Part shown: piece by piece, positions 26,740 to 34,955 of the stretch
Layout of the letters: each line of letters starts with the position of its first letter
Position numbering within the stretch: position 1 is the first letter of the stretch
NCBI GenBank assembly: GCA_947497895.1
Contig: CANMIL010000001.1
Span: 310,001-374,000 of the forward strand
Origin: an uncultured Tenacibaculum sp.
GTDB taxonomy: Bacteria > Bacteroidota > Bacteroidia > Flavobacteriales > Flavobacteriaceae
Direction of reading: 5' to 3'
Length of the DNA stretch: 64,000 nucleotides
Notes under the pieces: model-generated
The model's database searches: none
The model's input: only the letters and a program-made list of their open reading frames with translations
What the model was told of the DNA's origin: nothing
Translations under genes and position numbers: made by a program

Positions 26740-27129
26740 ATGAAATACGGATATACAATAATCTACGTTGAGAATGTAAAAGAGACAATCGAGTTTTACC
26801 AAAAGGCATTCGGATTTCAGCAGAAATTTATAACACCTGAAAACGATTACGGAGAATTAATTTCAGGCGAAACAACCATTGCTTTTGCTTCAATTGAATT
26901 GGGGAATTCCAACTTCAAAAACGGATTCATTAGAACAGACAAAACTGAAAAACCATTCGGCGTGGAAATGGCATTCGTAACTGAAAATATCGAATCTGAC
27001 TTTAAAAAAGCTGTGGAAATGGGTGCTACTGAATTTGAGCCTTTGACTAAAAAACCTTGGGGACAGAAAGTGGGTTATGTAAGAGATAACAATGGGTTTC
27101 TAATCGAAATATGCACTCCTATAAAATAA
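26740..27129 (+). CDS. VOC family (glyoxalase/bleomycin-resistance fold) protein
   Basis: 129 residues, the usual length for one VOC unit pair: 'GYTIIYVENVKETIEFYQKAFGF' at the start, a central 'GVEMAFVTENIESDFKKAVEMGA', and the end 'KPWGQKVGYVRDNNGFLIEICTP', where the final Glu is the typical metal ligand. A stand-alone VOC protein may be a dioxygenase-like enzyme or an antibiotic-binding resistance protein; the sequence does not decide. Degenerate repeat-like DNA precedes it (26639-26739). Confidence 0.85.
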   Translation: MKYGYTIIYVENVKETIEFYQKAFGFQQKFITPENDYGELISGETTIAFASIELGNSNFKNGFIRTDKTEKPFGVEMAFVTENIESDFKKAVEMGATEFEPLTKKPWGQKVGYVRDNNGFLIEICTPIK

Positions 27130-27219
27130 ATATTTAAGAAATCCTTACTTAGTTAGACTTGGAGAGAAATTGCAACCAATTACACTCAAAACATCCTATG
27201 TCCTTTAAGAATAACAAAA

Positions 27220-27336
27220 TTGAAAAAAAAGAAATTCATAATAGATGGAAAAAAGTTTAATGACCTCACATCGTTTTACAATCACATTGATAAAATATTC
27301 TCCTACAATCTGAAAAATCAATGCGAATTAGTATAA
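27220..27336 (+). pseudogene. Barstar-like N-terminal fragment
   Basis: A 38-codon frame from TTG 27220 to TAA 27334-27336 reads 'KKFIIDGKKFNDLTSFYNHI', the first strand and helix of a barstar (ribonuclease inhibitor) fold, then stops where the 'GRNLDALxD' segment should begin. It overlaps the first bases of the next gene. It looks like the remains of an immunity cassette that a later rearrangement cut. A related full-length barstar domain is at 41826-42587. Confidence 0.45.
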
Positions 27337-27905
27337 TTATAACATTATTGATTCTGATAAGTTGTTCTTCTTCAAAAAATAACTTCGGGAAATATGAAAT
27401 AGAGAAAGGAACAATTACATACTCCCTAAAAACCACTATGACGAGTGGTTCTGTTGAACAAAAGGTTTATTTTACTAATTATGGTTCTTCTGAATATATT
27501 GAAAATGTAAATAAGCAGGACTTCCCCACTTTTCCTATATTTAAAAAAGATAGCATTGAATACATCTATGTTAGTGACTCAATGGCTATAAATAATAAAA
27601 GAGGTATGGATTTCGTCTATGAGAAATTAGTTCAGAAAAAAGAATCCAATTTGTTCAATGAAGATTTAATTGTAACCGCTAAATCAGATACAATTATTAA
27701 TGCAAAACATTGTAAACTTATTCATTTTAAATTAAAGAGTACTGGACAAAAAGGAAAAGCCGCTTTATGGAAAGGAATACCAATATGGGTTAATTCAAAA
27801 TGGGAAAAAGGGCTTTATGAAAATGTTACTATTATTAAACTAGACTTGAAAAGTAAAATTCCAGTTCAAAAAACTAAAATCATGGATTATGTCGATACCG
27901 AGTAA
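27321..27905 (+). CDS. Predicted lipoprotein, unknown function
   Basis: 194 residues. The signal ends 'LLILISC' (Cys15). The mature part begins 'YEIEKGTITYSLKTTMTSG' and continues with beta strands, including 'IINAKHCKLIHFKLKSTGQKG' and 'LWKGIPIWVN', a pattern like the DUF4412/GLPGLI-type outer-membrane-associated lipoproteins of Bacteroidota. No catalytic motif is seen. Last forward gene of the second island. Confidence 0.6.
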   Translation: MRISIIITLLILISCSSSKNNFGKYEIEKGTITYSLKTTMTSGSVEQKVYFTNYGSSEYIENVNKQDFPTFPIFKKDSIEYIYVSDSMAINNKRGMDFVYEKLVQKKESNLFNEDLIVTAKSDTIINAKHCKLIHFKLKSTGQKGKAALWKGIPIWVNSKWEKGLYENVTIIKLDLKSKIPVQKTKIMDYVDTE

Positions 27906-28035
27906 AAATAAAAGTTAACTCTAAATATAATGAATTGCTCTCTCCTATTTCAAAACACTTCTATCACAATTATTCAATTCCATCAACCATAAAATGATAG
28001 CAAAAAAGATTTATAATAATGATTAACCCGCTCTT

Positions 28036-28443
28036 CTAATCCAACCTCCTCGAAAAGAATCCTTTTAAAACATATATCTGAACAAATGCCATCACACTAA
28101 ATAATAAACAGGTATATAACATGGTATTTGAAACAGTGATATCGAATGAAATATTTGGAATTTCAATACTAGAAAGTCTACTAGCATCAGGAATAGTTAT
28201 TAGCTCACTAATAGATTTTCCTTGGGAAACAAATAAAATCGATACAACTAGAATCAGTCCTAAAACAAACCAAGTTTTACCCGAAATCAACGGTTTGGCC
28301 TTAAATACTTCTTTATTCTCTAAAGAATGTATCGTATTCATTATGTTTTTAGTAAAGTCAATAGATGGTGTTTCAATGTCCATATCCTTTACATATTTCT
28401 TCATAAAACCATCTAGCTCGTCAACATGTTTATTTTCTTCCAT
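28036..28443 (-). CDS. Putative membrane anti-sigma factor
   Basis: 135 residues. A cytoplasmic N-terminal part of about 50 residues ('DELDGFMKKYVKDMDIETPS') and two membrane helices at about 55-75 and 105-130. The gene overlaps the end of the ECF sigma gene by 14 bp, the usual arrangement for a sigma/anti-sigma pair. The N-terminal region is short and lacks a zinc-binding HxxxCxxC motif, so it is not a ZAS-type anti-sigma. The role is inferred from position. Confidence 0.6.
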   Translation of the reverse strand: MEENKHVDELDGFMKKYVKDMDIETPSIDFTKNIMNTIHSLENKEVFKAKPLISGKTWFVLGLILVVSILFVSQGKSISELITIPDASRLSSIEIPNISFDITVSNTMLYTCLLFSVMAFVQIYVLKGFFSRRLD

Positions 28444-29014
28444 AATGTTTTATTAATTCAGGTTCAACATTTCTTTTTACTATAGACAAAAGCCTCTTTC
28501 TTGCACGGTGTAACTTTACCTTTACATTTGCGGTAGAGAGTCCAGTTACTTCAGTAATTTCATTTAAACTTAATTCATCAAAATAAAAAAACCAAAGTAT
28601 TGACCTTTCCTCTTCAGGTAATTTATGCATGCATTTCTTCATCACTTCTGAACGTTCTTTCCTTTCTATAGACTCCAATACATTTGATGTTTCTTGAATT
28701 TTATTACTATTAACTTCGTCAATAGTTTCAGTATTGTAGTTTTTAGTAATTTTCTTCAAACTATCTAAACAATTTCTATAGGCAATTTTATACAACCAGG
28801 TTGAAAACTTAGATTCTCCATTAAACTTTTGTAAAGCTTTATAAGCTTTAATAAAAGTATCCTGAGCAATTTCTTCAGCCTCTTCCTTATTCTTTAACAT
28901 CTTCATGGCTAATGAAAGTACCATTACCTTATATTTTTCAATAAGATAAGCAAAAGCATTTGCATCTCCATTCAGAGTTTTATCAATATATGTTTGGTCG
29001 TCTTTAATAGTCAT
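28430..29014 (-). CDS. RNA polymerase ECF-type sigma-70 factor
   Basis: The start at 29014 (MTIKDDQTYIDKTLNGD...) fits the family, and the putative promoter lies just upstream; an ATG at 29041 would be inside that promoter. Region 2 is 'YKVMVLSLAMKMLKNKEEAEEIAQDTFIKAY' with 'FSTWLYKIAYRNCLD'; region 4 is 'LPEEERSILWFFYFDELSLNEITEVTGLSTANVKVKLHRAR' (quoted in part below 20 residues: LSTANVKVKLHRAR). It directs polymerase to stress or envelope promoters. It is coupled to the putative anti-sigma gene and divergent from 29154. Confidence 0.9.
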   Translation of the reverse strand: MTIKDDQTYIDKTLNGDANAFAYLIEKYKVMVLSLAMKMLKNKEEAEEIAQDTFIKAYKALQKFNGESKFSTWLYKIAYRNCLDSLKKITKNYNTETIDEVNSNKIQETSNVLESIERKERSEVMKKCMHKLPEEERSILWFFYFDELSLNEITEVTGLSTANVKVKLHRARKRLLSIVKRNVEPELIKHYGRK

Positions 29015-29026
29015 TGTTATGTTTTG

Positions 29027-29052
29027 ACTATTTCTTTTCAAAAAAGGTTACA
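29027..29052 (-). promoter_or_regulatory. Probable ECF-dependent promoter of the sigma gene
   Basis: On the reverse strand TGTAACCTTT (29052-29043) is followed, 18 bases after TGTAAC, by GTCA. The same TGTAACCTTT, N14, GTCA arrangement is found on the forward strand at 29085-29112. TGTAAC fits ECF -35 elements and GTC fits ECF -10 elements. This suggests autoregulation. Confidence 0.55.
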
Positions 29053-29084
29053 GATTATTTAAAAAAATATTTTTTTACTTTTTT

Positions 29085-29112
29085 TGTAACCTTTATAACA
29101 AAGATAATGTCA
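29085..29112 (+). promoter_or_regulatory. Probable ECF-dependent promoter of the 29154 gene
   Basis: TGTAAC (29085-29090), 18 bases, GTCA (29109-29112). It is aligned with the divergent promoter at 29052-29027 at most positions, including the shared CTTT and AAAGA in the spacer. It is 41 bp upstream of the ATG at 29154. Confidence 0.55.
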
Positions 29113-29153
29113 TACCAACAAACACAATAAAATAATCATTAAAAATAATATTT

Positions 29154-29504
29154 ATGGAAGTTGCAATTGTATTTATGTTCTTATTTGCCGTAGTTTTCGG
29201 AGTCTTCTATTTATTCTATTCAACTAGAAATAAAGAACGTTTAGCTCTTATTGAAAAAGGTGTAGACGCGAAAATATTCATGCAAGGTGAACGACAAAAA
29301 AAATCAACTTTAACTGGAAGAGTTGTTGTTTTAAACCTTTCCTTACTATTAATGGGTATCGGTTTAGGGGTATTTTTAGCGTTGATTTTAACAACGTATA
29401 CAGCATTGGAAGAAGAGGCCGTATATCCTGCTTTAATTTTCTTTATGGGAGGCTTAGGTTTATTTACGGGGTATCATCTTACCAAAAAACTAGAAGGCGA
29501 ATAG
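29154..29504 (+). CDS. DUF6249-like small membrane protein
   Basis: 116 residues with three membrane segments at about 3-22, 57-80 and 91-108. The segment after the first helix, 'YSTRNKERLALIEKGVDA', is the hallmark of DUF6249-type Bacteroidota membrane proteins that commonly sit beside an ECF sigma factor. It is divergent from the sigma gene and shares the predicted ECF promoter motif, so it is probably a member of the sigma regulon. Confidence 0.7.
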   Translation: MEVAIVFMFLFAVVFGVFYLFYSTRNKERLALIEKGVDAKIFMQGERQKKSTLTGRVVVLNLSLLLMGIGLGVFLALILTTYTALEEEAVYPALIFFMGGLGLFTGYHLTKKLEGE

Positions 29505-29525
29505 TATTTATCAACATTTTAAAAT

Positions 29526-29559
29526 AACAAAACCATTGCTAAAAAGTGATGGTTTTGTT
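29526..29559. terminator. Intrinsic terminator
   Basis: An 11-bp perfect stem AACAAAACCAT (29526-29536) and ATGGTTTTGTT (29549-29559). It ends the 29154 gene. Confidence 0.8.
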
Positions 29560-29600
29560 GTTCTATAAAACTATGTATCTTTACTCAAAAGAAAACAACT

Positions 29601-30929
29601 ATGAGCGCTAACCATGATAATCAAGACTTTAAAAGGCTACTTGATAAACTTCAACAGGAAAGTTGGCAACTCGAATTGATAATTTCTGGTTTTGCCATTT
29701 TCGGTTTAATAACAGCCTTTCCTGAAATTCAAGTTGCTTTAATAAAAGCTGAAGCTAATGACCAAATTTATAGTTTTGTTTTACTACTTATATCAAAAGT
29801 GGCCTGTGGCATATTATTGTTCAATTTATTAATCCATGTCGTACTAAGAGGGCTATGGATTGGTGCGCTCGGTTTAAGATATGTTTCTGGTGAAATTGAA
29901 TTCGAAGAGTTAAAATATCAAAACAGATTTACAAAATACTTAAAAAGGAAAATTGTTTCTTTTGATAAATACGTGGCTACTCTTGAAAACTATTGTAGTG
30001 TATTATTTGCAATATCGTTCTTGCTTATCTTTTATGTGATTTCGATTACGATGGTAATACTAACCATTATTTGCATTGCTTTTTTTATACTTGATAATGA
30101 AAATCTTAATGAAACCTTCAGAACAATACTAGGAGTTATTCTTTTAATATTTCTAATTACTGGAATGTTTTTAACTTTTATCGATTTCGTGACCCAAGGA
30201 TATCTTAAAAAGAAAAAGTGGCTTTCTAAAATATACTTCCCTTTCTATTGGGTGTTTAGTTTTATTACCTTTTCATTTTTATATCGCGCTCTTGTTTATA
30301 ATTTTTTAGATAATAAATTCACCAAAAGAATTAGCTTTCTACTGGTTCCTATGTATATTTTGATTTTCATCTTAACATCATCGCGATACCAAACATCAAA
30401 CCATTTGGATAATATTAAGAAGAGTTCAATACTTTATTTAGATGAATCAAAATATGAAGATTTGTTGACTGACGACGAAGATATTGTAGATAAAGCTAGC
30501 ATTCAATCTAAAACAATAACTGAACCTTATTTAAAGTTGTTTATTTCCTTTAGTCAAAATTTAGAAGATAGAATTTACAGATTTCATCCTACACTAAAAC
30601 CTGAAAACGATCGTAGAGGTTTTAGAACAAAAGTTAAGTTCCAAAGTGGGAGTAATTTTAAATCAAGAAAAAAAAGAGATAGCCTAGCCAAAAAATATGT
30701 TGATGTTTTTAATACAATGCACGAAGTTTATATTGATACCGTAAAATGTTCTTCGGATTTTTTAATTAGCACCAATGGAAAAGGTCAAACCGGATTTGAA
30801 ACTTATTTACCAACAAAAGGATTGTCTGATGGAAAACACCTTTTAACAGTTAAGAGAAAAGCCCTTAGAAAACAGGATACCATTCTTAAAAAATATGTGA
30901 TTATTCCATTTTGGTACTTTCAGGAATAA
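29601..30929 (+). CDS. Polytopic membrane protein, unknown function
   Basis: 442 residues. At least six hydrophobic segments (about 25-43, 55-83, 130-160, 165-195, 205-232, 245-262), then a soluble C-terminal half of about 180 residues with charged and beta-rich sequence ('RIYRFHPTLKPENDRRG'). The N-terminus 'LLDKLQQESWQLELIISGFA' is amphipathic and recurs in flavobacterial hypothetical proteins. No enzymatic motif is seen. The start is 41 bp after the preceding terminator. Confidence 0.6.
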   Translation: MSANHDNQDFKRLLDKLQQESWQLELIISGFAIFGLITAFPEIQVALIKAEANDQIYSFVLLLISKVACGILLFNLLIHVVLRGLWIGALGLRYVSGEIEFEELKYQNRFTKYLKRKIVSFDKYVATLENYCSVLFAISFLLIFYVISITMVILTIICIAFFILDNENLNETFRTILGVILLIFLITGMFLTFIDFVTQGYLKKKKWLSKIYFPFYWVFSFITFSFLYRALVYNFLDNKFTKRISFLLVPMYILIFILTSSRYQTSNHLDNIKKSSILYLDESKYEDLLTDDEDIVDKASIQSKTITEPYLKLFISFSQNLEDRIYRFHPTLKPENDRRGFRTKVKFQSGSNFKSRKKRDSLAKKYVDVFNTMHEVYIDTVKCSSDFLISTNGKGQTGFETYLPTKGLSDGKHLLTVKRKALRKQDTILKKYVIIPFWYFQE

Positions 30930-30984
30930 TTCAAGTCTTAATATAATATTTTTGGGGTATCACAAGCTTATACTAACCTAACAC

Positions 30985-31548
30985 ATGACGAAAGAAACAT
31001 TCTACTTTAAAACACAAACCCAATGGCGCAATTGGTTGTCCAAAAACTATAATCAAGTTGATGGTGTTTATTTAATCTTCTACAAAGTGGAATGTGAAGA
31101 ACCAAGTATGCGATGGGAAGAAGCTGTTAAAGTAGCACTCTGCTATGGATGGATAGATTCTACCGTTAAAAGTCTTGGTAATGGAAAACGTCAACAATAC
31201 TTCTCTCCAAGAAAAAAGAAAAGTGTTTGGAGTAAGCTTAATAAAGGCTATATAGAAGAATTAATAGAAAAGGGACTCATGCATGAATCGGGGTTACTTA
31301 AAATCAATGCTGCTAAAGAAGATGACTCATGGAGTTCCTTAGATGATGTCGAAAATTTAGTGATTCCGAAAGATTTACAAACTGCTTTCAATAAAAACAA
31401 AAAAGCATATGAAAATTACACAAACTTTGCTCCTTCCTATAAAAAAGGCTATTTGTATTGGTTAAATCAAGCGAAAAGGGAAGCTACTCGTCAAAATAGA
31501 ATAACAAAAATCATTGAATTATGCGCTTCCAATCAAAAATCTCGATAA
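30985..31548 (+). CDS. YdeI/OmpD-associated family protein
   Basis: 187 residues. 'FKTQTQWRNWLSKNY' and 'GVYLIFYKV', then 'WEEAVKVALCYGWIDSTVKS' and 'QYFSPRKKKSVWSKLNKGYIE', are the YdeI (DUF1801-related, bacteriocin-protection) signature; the C-terminal 'FAPSYKKGYLYWLNQAKREATRQNRI' completes it. Members are linked to resistance against cationic peptides and to growth under stress, with no known enzymatic activity. The tandem repeat begins 3 bp after its stop. Confidence 0.88.
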   Translation: MTKETFYFKTQTQWRNWLSKNYNQVDGVYLIFYKVECEEPSMRWEEAVKVALCYGWIDSTVKSLGNGKRQQYFSPRKKKSVWSKLNKGYIEELIEKGLMHESGLLKINAAKEDDSWSSLDDVENLVIPKDLQTAFNKNKKAYENYTNFAPSYKKGYLYWLNQAKREATRQNRITKIIELCASNQKSR

Positions 31549-31550
31549 AT

Positions 31551-31632
31551 TGAGTGTTGAGTGTTGAGTGTTGAGTGTTGAGTGTTGAGTGTTGAGTGTT
31601 GAGTGTTGAGTGTTGAGTGTTGAGTGTTGAGT
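31551..31632 (+). repeat. Heptanucleotide tandem repeat (TGAGTGT, 11.7 copies)
   Basis: The 82 bases are perfect copies of TGAGTGT with no mismatch. It begins 2 bp after the YdeI stop codon and ends 86 bp before the epimerase start. A 7-bp unit changes the length of the leader but no reading frame, because it contains TGA in every forward frame. Confidence 0.97.
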
Positions 31633-31706
31633 AAAGTAATAAATGTTTATTTCCTATACTTATCATTTATCGAATCATTTAATTTCTCATCCGCTGCTAA
31701 GTTTCG

Positions 31707-31714
31707 TATTTTTG
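31707..31714 (+). promoter_or_regulatory. -7 promoter element of the epimerase gene
   Basis: TATTTTTG matches TAnnTTTG exactly and lies 4 bp before the ATG at 31719. A -33 TTG is not clear. As at 2914, this implies a leaderless or near-leaderless transcript. Confidence 0.45.
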
Positions 31715-31718
31715 TAAC

Positions 31719-32603
31719 ATGAGCAAAATATTAATTTCTGGTGGTACTGGTTTGGTTGGAAAGCAACTTCAAACCTTATTAAAAAATAAAGGTCATGAAG
31801 TTGTTATCTTAACTAGAAACCCGAAAAAGATCAATGAATTTTCTTGGAACATCAAAGAAAGTTATATCGATGAAAATGCCTTTAGTGATATTACTCATAT
31901 TATTCATTTAGCTGGTGCTGGAATAGCCGATAAGCGATGGACAGAAAAAAGGAAACAAGAAATAATTGATAGTCGTGTAGAATCGGCCGATCTTTTATTT
32001 AATTACGTGAAAAAGTTAAACATTAAACTTGAAGGTTTTATATCCGCATCAGGAATAGGTTATTACGGCGCTCGTACTTCAGATGTCATTTTTAAGGAAG
32101 AGGATGCTCCTGATAACGATTTTATTTCAAAAGTATGTATAGCGTGGGAAAATGCAGCAAAACGATTTGAAACGCTCAATATTCCAGTTACCATATTACG
32201 AACAGGTGTTGTACTAAGTAAAGAAGGAGGTGCTCTTGATAAAATGAACACCCCACTATTTTTAACTGCTTTAGGAAATGGAAAACAGTATTTCCCTTGG
32301 ATTCATATTGATGATTTATGTAATATCTATATGGAAAGTATTGATAACCCAAAGTTATCAGGAGTTTTTAATTGTACTACCAGAGAGCATCAATCAAACA
32401 TATCTTTTACGAAAACATTAGCGAAGGTTACTGGTAAATTCTTATTTCCGTTAAATGTACCTTCATTCGTTTTAAAAGCCATCCTAGGAGAGTTATCCAT
32501 CATTTTGTTAGAAGGAAGTCGAATATCAGCTGATAAAACTGAATCTGTTTATGATTTCAAGTTTCATAATTTGAAAGAAGCTCTAGAAGACCTTTTGAAA
32601 TAA
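31719..32603 (+). CDS. TIGR01777 family epimerase (SDR-type)
   Basis: 294 residues. Extended SDR Rossmann start 'ILISGGTGLVGKQL', 'IIHLAGAGIADKRW', the catalytic region 'SASGIGYYGAR', and a C-terminal DUF1731 part ('NVPSFVLKAILGELSIILLEGSR'). It is the YfcH/SulA-like NAD(P)-dependent epimerase family, conserved but with unknown substrate. It converges on the DJ-1 fusion gene with only 5 bp between the stops. Confidence 0.9.
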   Translation: MSKILISGGTGLVGKQLQTLLKNKGHEVVILTRNPKKINEFSWNIKESYIDENAFSDITHIIHLAGAGIADKRWTEKRKQEIIDSRVESADLLFNYVKKLNIKLEGFISASGIGYYGARTSDVIFKEEDAPDNDFISKVCIAWENAAKRFETLNIPVTILRTGVVLSKEGGALDKMNTPLFLTALGNGKQYFPWIHIDDLCNIYMESIDNPKLSGVFNCTTREHQSNISFTKTLAKVTGKFLFPLNVPSFVLKAILGELSIILLEGSRISADKTESVYDFKFHNLKEALEDLLK

Positions 32604-32608
32604 ATACT

Positions 32609-33730
32609 TTATTTGTCTTTTGATAGTAATGAAATGATTTTTTCAGAAACAGGTTTTGATGATTTGTAGTTCTGTCCTGTGACTAATCGACCATCCACTT
32701 CAACATGAGGTGTATTACGCTTAGAAAATTTAAAAATACCGCCTCTTTCTTCAATAGTCTTTTTAATTAGAAAAGGAAATGTCTTAAAGTAAGGGCGCTC
32801 TGTATGCTCATAATCATCAGGATACCCGTTTACTCTTTTGCCTTTTACCAAATAGTCTCCATTACTCGTTTTTAGGTTTACAATACCAGCAGTTCCATGA
32901 CATACCGATGAAATAATTCCATTATGATTTTCGTAAATATCCATAACGATTTTGGCAATTTCTTCATTATCTGGTACATCGAACATTACACTTCCTCCAC
33001 CAATGTACTGAACAGCCTTATATTCAGAAGTATTGATTTGACTTGGAGTTAAGGTAGTTTTGAGTTTCTTCATAAAATCTGCCGAATACACGTACTTTTT
33101 CGATAATTCATCGGAAGTATTGACATATGCCAAAGGAATTGCTCCACCTTTCGGACTTACCAAATCCACTTCATATCCATTATTTGTAAAAACATCATAA
33201 GCATTTACAATTTCTGAAAAACTATTTCCCGTTCTTAATTCGGTGTTCCCATAAAAATGAGCATTTGAAACAATGAATAATACTTTTCCTTTTTTCGGTT
33301 TTTCTTTTAAACGCGTCGCAGTTTTACTGATAATCTTCCATCCATCAGAAGTTTGCTTCAATAAAAATAAATCGACATAAACTACCTTGCTCTTTGAAAA
33401 AAGAATTTCAACTTTAGCCTGAGCAATGTCTTCAAATATATGTACATCCAACACCTTACCTACTCGTCCGTTAAATTGTCCCTTCTTTTGATCATTAAAA
33501 AAATTGGCGTATTGATCTACGGAAAGTTTCTGGAAACCTGATCTAGTTGTTAAATACAAAGTAGCATCGGAAACGAAAGCGCTCTTTATAAGCTTACTAT
33601 TGTTATAAGAACTTCCTTCAATGTATCTATTTAAGGTATTTGTTATTAATTCTTGATTGACTTTCTCCTTATTCTGGGAAAAAATTGTATTCAAAAAGAG
33701 AAATGCGATTACAAAATATATTTGCTTCAT
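32609..33730 (-). CDS. Secreted lumazine-binding/NTF2-like domain fused to a DJ-1/PfpI domain
   Basis: 373 residues, signal peptide to about residue 18. Residues about 20-140 form an NTF2-like putative lumazine-binding domain ('NRYIEGSSYNNSKLIKSAF', 'DGWKIISKTA'). Residues 145-370 form a DJ-1/PfpI (Hsp31-like) domain with 'GKVLFIVSNA', the early Glu region 'GNSFSEIVNAY', and the nucleophile 'SSVCHGTAGI'. Hsp31-type proteins are glyoxalase III or deglycase-like enzymes. A periplasmic, NTF2-fused form is uncommon but known in Bacteroidota. An AraC-family regulator lies directly upstream on the same strand. Confidence 0.8.
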   Translation of the reverse strand: MKQIYFVIAFLFLNTIFSQNKEKVNQELITNTLNRYIEGSSYNNSKLIKSAFVSDATLYLTTRSGFQKLSVDQYANFFNDQKKGQFNGRVGKVLDVHIFEDIAQAKVEILFSKSKVVYVDLFLLKQTSDGWKIISKTATRLKEKPKKGKVLFIVSNAHFYGNTELRTGNSFSEIVNAYDVFTNNGYEVDLVSPKGGAIPLAYVNTSDELSKKYVYSADFMKKLKTTLTPSQINTSEYKAVQYIGGGSVMFDVPDNEEIAKIVMDIYENHNGIISSVCHGTAGIVNLKTSNGDYLVKGKRVNGYPDDYEHTERPYFKTFPFLIKKTIEERGGIFKFSKRNTPHVEVDGRLVTGQNYKSSKPVSEKIISLLSKDK

Positions 33731-33825
33731 TTTTAAAAGATTTAAGTTCTTTCCAAAAATGAATAACTACTCTTGAATTTGAATTCTCAATTATAATTTA
33801 GGTGTCTAGAATTATAATTATACAC

Positions 33826-34875
33826 CTATAACTCCTTTAAAATCGACGTTTTATACTCAGACGGTGTTTTACCGACCATTTTCTTAAAAGTAGCGTAAAA
33901 ACTAGATTTTGAGGAAAAACCAGACTCATATCCGATAGCTTCTAAAGTGAAACTTTTATTTTCGCGAAGTAATTTCTTGGCTTCCTCTATTTTAAATTGA
34001 TTGATGTATTGAGCAAAGCTTTTTCCCATATTATCGTTCAACAACTGTGATAGCTTATGCGGAGTTACTTCCAGTTCTTTACTTAATTCCTTTAGTTTTA
34101 AATTCGCATTCTTATATATTTTCTCCTCATTCATTAATTTGTTCAACTTTACAGTTAACTTATCTACTTCTCCGCTATCTATCTTTTTAGAACTATACTT
34201 TTCGGGAACTTCTTCAAAAATTATCTTTCTATTCTTTTTAGACAAGAGGAATATTACTAAAGCATAAAACACCAATGAAAAGACCAAAGTAGCCACATAG
34301 TACAAATGAAAATACCCAATTATATACGCAGCATATACCAGAAGATTTCCTAAAACAACGCAAAGAAGCCATTGTTCTTTAACAGATGTTTTGTTTCCTT
34401 TAATAAACTGCCATACTACTTGGCGAATTTCAAAGATAGAAGCCGCTATATAAGCTCCCCAGGAAGAATAAATAAACTTAATAAAGTAATTTCCCCATAA
34501 TTCGGGATTTGTTTTATATGGTAGAATAATTCCTAAAGAAACAAGAATGACAATCAAAGTTAGGTAATGAAGTTTCCATAGTTTAGGTACTATATTTCTA
34601 TTTTCCAACGAGGACTTTATATAATATAACAATGAAACTCCAATCAAAAAACAACCTGAAAGTCCAATTTGAAGGATAGTCAGATTAATATGTTCTCTTT
34701 CTGTAAAAATTAGGTAAACCGACTTTCCTATTCTTATACTTAACATAAGTAATAGAATGCCTAAAAATATATTCTGAACTCTTTTCACTTTATTGAAAAA
34801 TAGAAAATATATACTTACCAAAAAGCCATTAAAAACCCCAAGCGAGCAAAAGAAAAACAGTAAAGATTCCTTCAA
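33826..34875 (-). CDS. AraC-family regulator with an N-terminal membrane domain
   Basis: 349 residues. Seven hydrophobic segments fill residues 4-210, then a linker and a C-terminal AraC helix-turn-helix pair (about 235-345: 'LKELSKELEVTPHKLSQLLN', 'AIGYESGFSSKSSFYATFKK', 'GKTPSEYK'). This 7TM-AraC layout is typical of flavobacterial membrane sensors that report an external signal. It lies 95 bp upstream of the DJ-1 fusion gene, the likely target. Its stop codon falls inside a short inverted repeat TAGGTGT/ACACCTA (33799-33828). Confidence 0.87.
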   Translation of the reverse strand: MKESLLFFFCSLGVFNGFLVSIYFLFFNKVKRVQNIFLGILLLMLSIRIGKSVYLIFTEREHINLTILQIGLSGCFLIGVSLLYYIKSSLENRNIVPKLWKLHYLTLIVILVSLGIILPYKTNPELWGNYFIKFIYSSWGAYIAASIFEIRQVVWQFIKGNKTSVKEQWLLCVVLGNLLVYAAYIIGYFHLYYVATLVFSLVFYALVIFLLSKKNRKIIFEEVPEKYSSKKIDSGEVDKLTVKLNKLMNEEKIYKNANLKLKELSKELEVTPHKLSQLLNDNMGKSFAQYINQFKIEEAKKLLRENKSFTLEAIGYESGFSSKSSFYATFKKMVGKTPSEYKTSILKEL

Positions 34876-34906
34876 GATTAATCGTTTTATAACGATGCTA
34901 AAATAA

Positions 34907-34934
34907 AAAAGCTCAGAAATACTTCTGAGCTTTT
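34907..34934. terminator. Intrinsic terminator of the DUF6263 gene
   Basis: AAAAGCTCAGAA, a 4-nt loop, then TTCTGAGCTTTT, a 12-bp perfect stem. It is 22 bp after the stop of the reverse-strand DUF6263 gene. Confidence 0.85.
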
Positions 34935-34955
34935 CGAGTTATAAATATTATAATT

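Noticed and set aside
29015..29041. ATG at 29041 as start of the ECF sigma factor
   Set aside because: It lies inside the predicted promoter; the start at 29014 fits the family's usual N-terminus.
31551..31632. Coding repeat extending the YdeI protein
   Set aside because: The stop codon precedes the repeat, and every forward frame of the 7-bp unit contains TGA.
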